Shown: positions 1-6,249 of the stretch, piece by piece
Numbering within the stretch: the stretch's first letter is position 1
Layout: each line of letters opens with the position of its first letter
DNA from: Clostridia bacterium
GTDB lineage: Bacteria > Bacillota > Clostridia > Christensenellales > Aristaeellaceae
Assembly: GCA_900754755.1 (NCBI GenBank)
Contig: CAAEEC010000421.1
Location: 1 to 6,249 of the forward strand
Direction: 5' to 3'
DNA: 6,249 bases
Program-made: the position numbers and the translations under genes
The notes under the pieces: model-generated
The model's database searches: none
What the model was told of the DNA's origin: nothing
Seen by the model: the letters and a program-made list of their open reading frames with translations, nothing else

Positions 1-97
1 AAATCCAGCAAAAACCATACAGGATTTGATCCAGCGTCCGGTTGCGTTTTACGACAATCTCTTCCTTAAAATTGTCCATCAGCTTAAACTGCTCCAT
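1..97 (-). CDS. Unidentified protein, N-terminal fragment (runs off left edge)
   Basis: Reading the - strand from 97 down to the window edge gives 32 open codons that begin MEQFKLMDNFKEEIVVKRNR and continue into a hydrophobic, aromatic-rich stretch ending LYGFCWI. The start is well supported: a GGGAGGG ribosome binding site (103-109) lies 5 nt upstream, and a good promoter lies just beyond it. A second in-frame ATG at 77-79 has no Shine-Dalgarno, so the first is preferred. A short charged amphipathic N-terminus followed by the beginning of an apolar segment would fit a small integral membrane protein, but that is inference from very few residues. I do not recognise the family and assign no function. 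It is transcribed away from the opp operon and shares the 98-399 intergenic region with it, so co-regulation is possible but not shown. Confidence 0.7.
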   Translation of the reverse strand, partial: MEQFKLMDNFKEEIVVKRNRTLDQILYGFCWI

Positions 98-125
98 CAA
101 GACCCTCCCAAACTATGCTACGTCC

Positions 126-153
126 ATTATATCACAAAGAAGCGATTTGTCGA
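126..153 (-). promoter_or_regulatory. Sigma-A type promoter for the divergent - strand gene
   Basis: On the - strand, TCGACA (153-148, one mismatch to TTGACA) is followed after 16 bp by a perfect TATAAT (131-126). A TGA directly before the -10 makes it an extended -10 element. The expected start point is near 119, which gives a leader of about 20 nt that ends in the GGGAGGG ribosome binding site of the gene at 97. Confidence 0.7.
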
Positions 154-219
154 TAGGGAAAATGCGACGTTTTCATTGATTTTTTTTCGCATGCGCCGCA
201 AAGCGGGGGAGGATTTGGA

Positions 220-249
220 ATGTTAATCCGACGCGTGAATATTTAACAT
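220..249. repeat. Inverted repeat, candidate operator upstream of the opp promoter
   Basis: ATGTTAA (220-226) and its exact reverse complement TTAACAT (243-249) are separated by 16 bp, with arm centres 23 bp apart, close to two helical turns. An ACGCGT palindrome (231-236) lies almost at the centre. The element ends about 20 bp upstream of the -35 box, a position typical for activator binding. No regulator is known for it, and a chance 7-bp repeat in AT-rich DNA cannot be excluded. Confidence 0.35.
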
Positions 250-269
250 CGGAAACTTGCAAAAAAGTA

Positions 270-298
270 TTGACACAGGAAGTATAACAAGGTATAAT
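270..298 (+). promoter_or_regulatory. Consensus sigma-A promoter of the opp operon
   Basis: TTGACA (270-275), a 17-bp spacer and TATAAT (293-298) match the housekeeping sigma factor consensus at every position. An A-run (261-266) just upstream could help as an UP-like element. A second -10-like TATAAC lies 10 bp upstream (283-288) in a short GTATAA repeat, but its spacing to the -35 box is too short to work with it. The expected transcription start is near 305, leaving a leader of about 95 nt before oppB. Confidence 0.85.
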
Positions 299-337
299 AA
301 ATAATCAATTCAAATGTTTGTTTTTCCCAATGGTGTT

Positions 338-370
338 GCCGGGATCTGTTCGCACTGCGATAGAACCGGC
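338..370 (+). other. Weak stem-loop in the oppB leader
   Basis: GCCGG (338-342) can pair with CCGGC (366-370). As an alternative, GCCG (338-341) with CGGC (367-370) can stack on GTTC (348-351) with GAAC (363-366) across a 6-nt bulge. Within the loop, TCGCACTGCGA (350-360) is a near-perfect palindrome. No T-run follows, so it is not a terminator. It lies about 14 nt upstream of the oppB ribosome binding site. Stability is modest and a role is not established. Confidence 0.3.
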
Positions 371-399
371 TGATTCATGAACTGAAGGGATGCGACGCG

Positions 400-1326
400 A
401 TGAACACCAAATTCCTGCTGTACATTTTCAAGCGCCTTGGCATGGCAGTGCTCACCATGTTCCTGGTGATCGCCATCACGTTTTTTGTGATGCATGCCAT
501 ACCGGCAAGCCCGTTCAATGCCGAAAAGGCCCTTTCTGACGAGACGATCGCCGCCCTGGAAGCAAAATACGGCTTTGATAAGCCGGTGCCAGTGCAATTT
601 TTGAATTATCTGGCGAACATTTTGCGGGGGGACTTTGGCCTTTCCACCAAGTGGGTGGGCAGCACGGTCAGCGAGCTGATCATGGGTGGATTTAGCTATT
701 CCATGAAATTGGGGCTCAGCGCGGCGGGCATGGCCATCGTTGTGGGCGTGATCTTAGGCGCGCTCGCGGCGCTCAAGCGCGGGAAACTGCTGGATAAGAT
801 CATTCAGGTGGTCACTACCGCCCTGGTGAGCATGCCTTCCTTTGTGATTGCCACCTTGCTGCTCATCATCTTCGCCCTGCGGCTTGGCTGGGCGCCCACG
901 ATGGCGACGCAGCCCGGCGGCATGGTGCTTCCGGCGCTGTCCCTTTCCCTGTACCCCATGGCGTATATCACGCGCCTGGAGCGCTCCGCCATGTTGGACG
1001 TATTGGGTCAGGATTACATCCGCACCGCGCGCGCCAAGGGCCTCAAAAACACTCGCGTGATTTTCAAGCACGCCCTCAAAAATTCCATGGGTCCGGTCAT
1101 TACATACGCAGGCCCCATGATGGCCTACATCCTCACGGGTTCCATGGTGGTGGAGAACATTTTCTCCGTGCCCGGCCTGGGGCGCCTGTTCGTCAACAGC
1201 ATGCTGCGCACGGACTATATGATGATCATGGGCGTCACCATCTTCCTCGCCGTGATGATCATCATGATGAACTTTATTGCCGACGTGCTGTATAAGGTGT
1301 TGGATCCCCGGATCAACTTGGGTTAA
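400..1326 (+). CDS. oppB: Oligopeptide ABC transporter permease OppB
   Basis: This is one of two membrane subunits that form the translocation channel of a peptide importer of the OppB/DppB permease type. The 308 residues are within the usual family range. Hydrophobic segments lie near residues 13-33, 103-125, 136-160, 174-191, 233-257 and 275-297, consistent with six helices. The large loop after helix 1 contains the family's GDFGLS motif (77-82). The EAA loop that docks onto the ATPases reads DYIRTARAKGL (205-215), a very typical OppB form, and the protein ends with the common DPRI (302-305). The ATG at 400 follows a modest GAAGGGA site (384-390) at 9 nt; a stop at 361-363 and the lack of other in-frame starts leave little choice. 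It is the first gene of the operon, 14 bp before oppC. The substrate preference (oligo- rather than dipeptide) is inferred from the OppA encoded downstream. Confidence 0.93.
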   Translation: MNTKFLLYIFKRLGMAVLTMFLVIAITFFVMHAIPASPFNAEKALSDETIAALEAKYGFDKPVPVQFLNYLANILRGDFGLSTKWVGSTVSELIMGGFSYSMKLGLSAAGMAIVVGVILGALAALKRGKLLDKIIQVVTTALVSMPSFVIATLLLIIFALRLGWAPTMATQPGGMVLPALSLSLYPMAYITRLERSAMLDVLGQDYIRTARAKGLKNTRVIFKHALKNSMGPVITYAGPMMAYILTGSMVVENIFSVPGLGRLFVNSMLRTDYMMIMGVTIFLAVMIIMMNFIADVLYKVLDPRINLG

Positions 1327-1340
1327 CGAGGTGACGAAAA

Positions 1341-2390
1341 GTGGATAAGAGCGGAAACATGCCAAAGAAGAATTTCCTTTCCTTTCAGATTGATCCGGCG
1401 AAATTCGCCACCGCCAGCGATGCGGAAAAGGCGCAGCAGGTAACGCAGCGGCAATCCGTTTCCTATATGCGCGACGCGATGCGCCGCCTGCGCGCGAACA
1501 AGTTGGCAATGTTTTGTTTGTGCCTTTTGATCTTTATCACGCTGATCGCCATCATCGTGCCGTATGTGTATCCATATAATTATACGCAGCAGGACGTATC
1601 GGCGAAGCACCTGATGCCGTTTGAATATTCGCGCAAGGAGCAGGCGCGCATCGACAACGGGGAATTCGTGTTCCCGCACATCATGGGTACCGATAACCTG
1701 GGGCGCGATTATTGCATCCGCGTGATCTACGGCACGCGCATTTCCCTGATGGTGGGCTTTGTCGCGGCCTTGATCGTTGTGATCATTGGCATCATTTATG
1801 GTTCCATTTCCGGCTACTTTGGCGGCAAGGTCGATTTGGTGATGATGCGCATTGTGGACATCATTTATTCCTTGCCGGATGTGCTGATCGTGATTCTGCT
1901 CTCGGTGGCCATCAAAGATTTTATCAGCACTTCTACGAACGATTTGATCATCCGGCTGGGCCCGGGCATGATTTCCATCTTCATTGTGTTCGGCCTTCTG
2001 TATTGGGTGAGCATGGCGCGTCAGGTGCGCGGCCAAGTGCTCTCTATCAAAGAGCAGGAATACGTGCTCGCGGCCCGTGCCACGGGCGCCAGCGCGGCGC
2101 ACATCATCCGCAAGCACATGTTGCCCAACTGCGTCTCCGTCATCATCATCACGGCGGCGATGCAGATCCCCAGCGCAATCTTCACGGAATCGTTCCTTTC
2201 GTTCGTGGGACTGGGCGTGTCCATGCCGATGCCCTCGCTGGGTTCCCTCGCCTCGGACGCGCGCAGCGGCTTGATTTCCTATCCGTATCTGCTGTTGTTC
2301 CCCGCGCTTTCGATTTTCCTGATCGTTCTTTCATTCAACCTGCTGGGCAACGGATTGCGCGATGCGTTCGATCCCAAGCTGCGTTCATAA
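1341..2390 (+). CDS. oppC: Oligopeptide ABC transporter permease OppC (GTG start)
   Basis: This is the second membrane subunit, partner of OppB. It has 349 residues, at the long end of the family, because of a hydrophilic N-terminus of about 54 residues before helix 1 (57-76). This cytoplasmic leader (OppC_N type) is usual for OppC, though here rather extended. Further hydrophobic segments lie near 135-155, 179-191, 209-225, 265-290 and 314-337. The OppC hallmark GTDNLGRD is at 116-123, and the EAA loop reads EYVLAARATGA (240-250) followed by HMLPN (259-263). The C-terminus is DPKLRS. I chose the GTG at 1341 because GAGGTGA (1328-1334) lies 6 nt upstream. The next start, ATG at 1359 (codon 7), has only a weak AGCGGA before it. 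Spacing to oppB and to oppD is 14 bp each, so the genes are clearly one transcript. Confidence 0.92.
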   Translation: MDKSGNMPKKNFLSFQIDPAKFATASDAEKAQQVTQRQSVSYMRDAMRRLRANKLAMFCLCLLIFITLIAIIVPYVYPYNYTQQDVSAKHLMPFEYSRKEQARIDNGEFVFPHIMGTDNLGRDYCIRVIYGTRISLMVGFVAALIVVIIGIIYGSISGYFGGKVDLVMMRIVDIIYSLPDVLIVILLSVAIKDFISTSTNDLIIRLGPGMISIFIVFGLLYWVSMARQVRGQVLSIKEQEYVLAARATGASAAHIIRKHMLPNCVSVIIITAAMQIPSAIFTESFLSFVGLGVSMPMPSLGSLASDARSGLISYPYLLLFPALSIFLIVLSFNLLGNGLRDAFDPKLRS

Positions 2391-2404
2391 GGGAGGGTAC
2401 GCGT

Positions 2405-3447
<1,043 letters not shown>

Positions 3448-3451
<4 letters not shown>

Positions 3452-4413
3452 CACAGAACAGCACACTGGTCGAAGTCAAAAATTTGAAGCAGTATTTTCC
3501 CGTGACTACGGGCTTTTTGAAAACGACGATGCTCAAGGCCGTGGACGATGTGAGCTTTACCATTGGTCGCAGCGAGACGCTGGGCTTGGTGGGCGAATCT
3601 GGCTGCGGCAAGACCACGGTGGGGCGCACGCTGCTGCACCTGTATAAGCCCACGGGCGGGGAAGTTTGGTTCGATGGCAAAAAGGTCGATGCCCACTCCA
3701 TTGGCGAATACCGCCGCCGCGCGCAAATGGTGTTTCAGGATCCCTACTCTTCTCTGAATCCGCGCATGACGGTGGGGGACATCGTGGCCGAACCCATCGA
3801 CGTGCATCACCTGTGCAAAACGCCGAAGGAACGCGAAGATCGCGTCCATGAATTGCTCAAAACGGTGGGCATCTCTGGCGAACAGGCAGCGCGCTACGCG
3901 CACGAGTTTTCCGGCGGCCAGCGCCAGCGCATCGGCATCGCCCGCGCCCTCGCGTCCAAGCCAGAATTCATCGTGTGCGACGAGCCGGTCAGCGCGCTGG
4001 ACGTTTCCATCCAGGCGCAGGTGATCAATATGATGGAGGATTTGCAGGCGCAATTTGGCCTGAGCTATCTCTTCATCGCGCACGATTTGTCGGTAGTGAA
4101 GCACATTTCCAACCGCATTGCCGTGATGTATTTGGGGAAGATGGTGGAGCTGGCGCCTTCCAAGGAACTGTACCGCCATGCGGCGCACCCGTATTCGGTG
4201 TCGCTGCTCTCCGCCGTTCCCATGCCAGATCCGGAAAAGGCGCGAAACGCGCATCGCATTGTGCTGGAAGGCGATGTGCCCAGCCCGCTGAAGATGCCCT
4301 CCGGCTGTTCGTTCCGCACGCGTTGCCGCCAGGCAACCGCCCGGTGCGCGCAGGAATGCCCCGCGCTGCGGGAAATCGATCCCGGCCATTTTGTGGCCTG
4401 CCACAACGTTTAG
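3448..4413 (+). CDS. oppF: Oligopeptide ABC transporter ATP-binding protein OppF
   Basis: This is the second ATPase, expected to pair with OppD under the OppB-OppC channel. It has 321 residues, normal for OppF. Walker A is GESGCGKT (49-56), the Q-loop residue is Q97 in [10 protein letters not shown], the signature is FSGGQRQR (154-161), Walker B is FIVCDE (174-179) with E179, the D-loop is SALD (182-185) and the H-loop is H212. All catalytic residues are present, so both ATP sites of the heterodimer look competent. The [13 protein letters not shown] context and the N-terminal KQYFPV...KAVDDVSF pattern are typical of OppF/DppF rather than OppD. The C-terminal domain has C287, C293, C300 and C318 with the same x5, x6, x17 spacing as OppD, plus an extra C304. 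The first ATG after the oppD-internal GGAGGTG site sets the start. A 55-bp gap with a hairpin separates it from oppA. Confidence 0.94.
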
Positions 4414-4414
4414 G

Positions 4415-4442
4415 ATTGTATCGCCCGGCGTGGGCGTGCAAT
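4415..4442 (+). other. Intercistronic hairpin between oppF and oppA
   Basis: CGCCC (4422-4426) pairs with GGGCG (4432-4436) around a 5-nt loop. Below a single bulged T (4421), ATTGTA (4415-4420) pairs with TGCAAT (4437-4442), including one G-U pair. This gives 11 base pairs in total. The sequence after it (AGATTATCCTT) is not a T-run, so I do not call it an intrinsic terminator. It begins 2 nt after the oppF stop and ends 11 nt before the oppA ribosome binding site. That position suits an mRNA processing or stability element that sets oppA apart from the upstream genes. Confidence 0.55.
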
Positions 4443-4453
4443 AGATTATCCTT

Positions 4454-4460
4454 GAGGAGG
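4454..4460 (+). promoter_or_regulatory. Strong oppA ribosome binding site
   Basis: GAGGAGG lies 8 nt before the oppA ATG at 4469. It contains a full AGGAGG core and is stronger than the oppB site (GAAGGGA), in keeping with the higher demand for the binding protein. Confidence 0.85.
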
Positions 4461-4468
4461 AACAGTCC

Positions 4469-6238
4469 ATGAAAAAGACACTTGCTCTGGTTCTTTCCCT
4501 GGTGATGCTCTTCGCGATGGGCGCCGTTGGCGCTTCGGCCGAAGGGGAAGTCGTCAATGTCATGTATGGCGGCGGCACCCCGGAGAGCATGGATCCGGCG
4601 CTGAACTCCGCTTCCGCGGGTTCGAACATTATCCGCCTGGCGTTCTGCGGCCTGATGGGCACGCAGGTGGTGGACGGCGTGGCGACGCAGGCCCCTGAAA
4701 TGGCCGAAAGCTACACGATTTCGGACGACGGCCTCGTGTACACCTTCACCCTGCGCGAAGGTCTGAAGTGGTCGGATGGCTCGGATTTCTTCGCGAGCGA
4801 CTTCGCGAAGAGCTGGAACCGCGCGGCGGATCCGGATCTGGGCGCGGCTTATGGCTATCTGTTCGACTACATCGCCCGCAATGAAGACGGCACCCTGAAC
4901 GTGGTGGCGGACGACGAGGCGCGTACGCTGACCGTGACGCTTGCCAATCCCTGCGCTTACTTCCTCGACCTGTGCGGCTTCACCACCTACTATCCGGTGA
5001 AGGTCGACCTGGCGGATTCCGAAGGCGCGTGGGCCGTGAATCCTGAGACCTACATCGGCACCGGCCCCTTCCGCATGACCAACTTTGCGGTGGACGACGT
5101 TGCCGCCTTCGAAAAGAACCCCTACTACTGGAACGCGGAAAACGTGTCCCTGGGCGGCGTCAATGCCTACCTGGCGGAAGACAGCGTTGCGATCCTGGCA
5201 GCCTATGAATCCGGCGCGGCCGATTTCATTGAGAGCATGGATCCCGCGGAGTTTGAGCGTCTGAACGCCACGTATCCCGGCGAACTCGTGATGGGCGAGC
5301 AGCTCGGCACCTACTATATCCTGTTCAACGTGCACAAGGATCTCTCGCCGGAAGGCAAGACCCTCACCATCCAGGAACAGTCTCGCGCGCGCTATGCGCT
5401 CGGTCTGATGATCAACCGTCAGGACGAAGTGGATTACGTCACCATGGGCGGCGAAGCGCCGGCCACCGGCTTCTTCCCGAACGCGCTGTCTGACGGCTTG
5501 AATGAGAACGTCCGCACGGCGGAAGGCTATGGCTCCTGGTATGCCGGCACGGCGACTCCGTCGGAAGAGAACCCGGTTTACACGCAGGACATGGTGGAAG
5601 CCATCAACATCCTGATCGACCTGGGCTACTCCTACACTGGCTCCATTGAGGAAGGCAACATCATGTTCACCGATGTGCCGGTCTTCGAATTCGCCTTCAA
5701 CCAGAATGCCACCAACTCCGCCATCGTGCAGTACGTGCAGGAGTGCTGGAACAGCGTTGGCATCACCGCCACCATCAGCACGGAAGCCTGGGCGACCCTG
5801 CAGACCAAGCTCGGCAACGGCGACGCGGAAGCTTCCCGTATGGGCTGGGTTGCGGACTTCAACGATTGCGTGAACTTCCTGGAGATCTTCATCAGCAGCT
5901 CGGGCAACAACTATCCGCGCCTCGGCCAGGATGTGGGCGACTACACCCGCTACACCGAGAACACCGCGGACGCCGGTCTCGGCGCGTACTGGGGCCTCGA
6001 AGGCAACCAGACCTGGGCCGAAGCCTATGATGCGCTGGTAGAAAAGATCAAGGCCGAATCCGATCCGGAAGCGCGCGCTGCGATGTGCGCCGAGGCGGAG
6101 GAAATCCTCATGGCCACTGGCGCTGTGGCTCCGCTGCACTTCTACGTGAATCCCTACATGGTGAAGCCGAACGTCCAGAACCTTGCGGTTCTGGTGACGG
6201 GCGACGTCGTCTGGAATTACGTGACGGTTGCGGAATAA
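4469..6238 (+). CDS. oppA: Oligopeptide-binding protein OppA (SBP family 5)
   Basis: This is the extracytoplasmic solute-binding protein that captures peptides and hands them to OppB-OppC. It has 589 residues, somewhat longer than the usual 500-560. A signal peptide is clear: MKKT, a hydrophobic core (5-17) and an ASA cleavage motif (22-24) before E25. There is no lipobox and no cysteine in the first 59 residues. Family features in order are MDPALNSAS (41-49), YTFTLREGLKWSDG (91-104), IGTGPFRM (196-203) and MGWVADFND (458-466). The last is close to the GW-x-ADY-N segment of OppA and favours an oligopeptide over a dipeptide or nickel binder. Six cysteines (60, 162, 169, 426, 467, 540) are present, two of them only six residues apart. 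Codons are more biased than in the permeases: 23 of 25 Phe are TTC and TTG Leu occurs once. The gene is last in the operon and the reading frame is complete. The exact ligand cannot be read from sequence. Confidence 0.93.
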   Translation: MKKTLALVLSLVMLFAMGAVGASAEGEVVNVMYGGGTPESMDPALNSASAGSNIIRLAFCGLMGTQVVDGVATQAPEMAESYTISDDGLVYTFTLREGLKWSDGSDFFASDFAKSWNRAADPDLGAAYGYLFDYIARNEDGTLNVVADDEARTLTVTLANPCAYFLDLCGFTTYYPVKVDLADSEGAWAVNPETYIGTGPFRMTNFAVDDVAAFEKNPYYWNAENVSLGGVNAYLAEDSVAILAAYESGAADFIESMDPAEFERLNATYPGELVMGEQLGTYYILFNVHKDLSPEGKTLTIQEQSRARYALGLMINRQDEVDYVTMGGEAPATGFFPNALSDGLNENVRTAEGYGSWYAGTATPSEENPVYTQDMVEAINILIDLGYSYTGSIEEGNIMFTDVPVFEFAFNQNATNSAIVQYVQECWNSVGITATISTEAWATLQTKLGNGDAEASRMGWVADFNDCVNFLEIFISSSGNNYPRLGQDVGDYTRYTENTADAGLGAYWGLEGNQTWAEAYDALVEKIKAESDPEARAAMCAEAEEILMATGAVAPLHFYVNPYMVKPNVQNLAVLVTGDVVWNYVTVAE

Positions 6239-6249
6239 GCAAAACGGTT

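Larger units (their letters stand above)
98..399. other. Divergent intergenic region (302 bp)
   Basis: This stretch separates the two divergent genes and contains no convincing protein-coding gene. It holds a promoter on each strand (126-153 minus, 270-298 plus), an inverted repeat at 220-249 and a transcribed leader of about 95 nt before oppB. A small CCGC-AAA-GCGG hairpin sequence (196-206) sits next to a T-run (180-187), but the T-run precedes the hairpin on the + strand and reads as A-run after it on the - strand. It is therefore not a terminator in either direction. Confidence 0.75.

Noticed and set aside
180..206. T-run next to a CCGC-AAA-GCGG hairpin as a terminator
   Set aside because: The T-run lies 5' of the hairpin on the + strand and becomes an A-run 3' of it on the - strand, so neither direction gives hairpin followed by T-run. 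The region also lies between divergent promoters.
26..226. 66-codon + strand frame at the left edge
   Set aside because: It runs over the - strand gene start, its promoter and ribosome binding site, has no Shine-Dalgarno of its own and resembles no protein I know.
1253..1264. 12-bp perfect palindrome TGATGATCATCA
   Set aside because: It lies inside oppB and is explained by consecutive Met and Ile codons in the last transmembrane helix. No other sign of a site is present.
1712..2404. Upstream extension of the oppD reading frame
   Set aside because: The open frame continues back to 1712 but overlaps oppC in another frame and encodes a His/Arg-rich sequence without homology. The ribosome binding site at 2391-2397 and the family N-terminus place the start at 2405.
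4073..6139. Long open frame of 688 codons on the - strand opposite oppF/oppA
   Set aside because: It is antisense to oppA and part of oppF, is rich in Arg/His/Ala/Gly as expected from the reverse of GC-rich codons, and shows no recognisable domain. The + strand genes have clear family motifs.

Overview
The window carries one complete five-gene peptide ABC importer operon on the + strand (oppB-oppC-oppD-oppF-oppA, 400-6238). It also holds the first 32 codons of an unidentified gene that diverges on the - strand and runs off the left edge. The organism looks like a Firmicute of the Clostridia type. The evidence is strong GGAGG-like ribosome binding sites at almost every start, consensus sigma-A promoters, a GTG start with a strong Shine-Dalgarno, and an OppA whose motifs match Firmicute oligopeptide-binding proteins. 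The coding regions are fairly GC-rich and the intergenic region is AT-rich. Taxonomy below that level is a guess.

Layout: 1-97 (-) is the N-terminus of a possible small membrane protein, with its own extended -10 promoter at 126-153. The region 98-399 is a divergent intergenic region. It holds a 7-bp inverted repeat with a 16-bp spacer (220-249), a consensus promoter for the operon (TTGACA, 17 bp, TATAAT at 270-298) and a leader of about 95 nt. Then come oppB (400-1326), oppC (1341-2390, GTG start), oppD (2405-3451), oppF (3448-4413, overlapping oppD by ATGA), a 55-bp gap with a hairpin (4415-4442), and oppA (4469-6238). The window ends 11 bp after oppA, so the operon's terminator is not visible.

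How the parts work together: OppA captures oligopeptides outside the membrane and delivers them to the OppB-OppC channel. OppD and OppF hydrolyse ATP on the inner face to drive import. Both ATPases keep all catalytic motifs, and both carry a C-terminal four-cysteine set with identical spacing, as expected for the iron-sulfur domain of this ATPase family. The binding protein is encoded last, behind a hairpin and a strong ribosome binding site, with more biased codons than the permeases. This fits higher production of OppA than of the membrane parts.

I see no new biological system here; the operon is ordinary in content. The points most worth a second look are the absence of a lipoprotein cysteine in OppA, the intercistronic hairpin, the upstream inverted repeat and the unidentified divergent gene.
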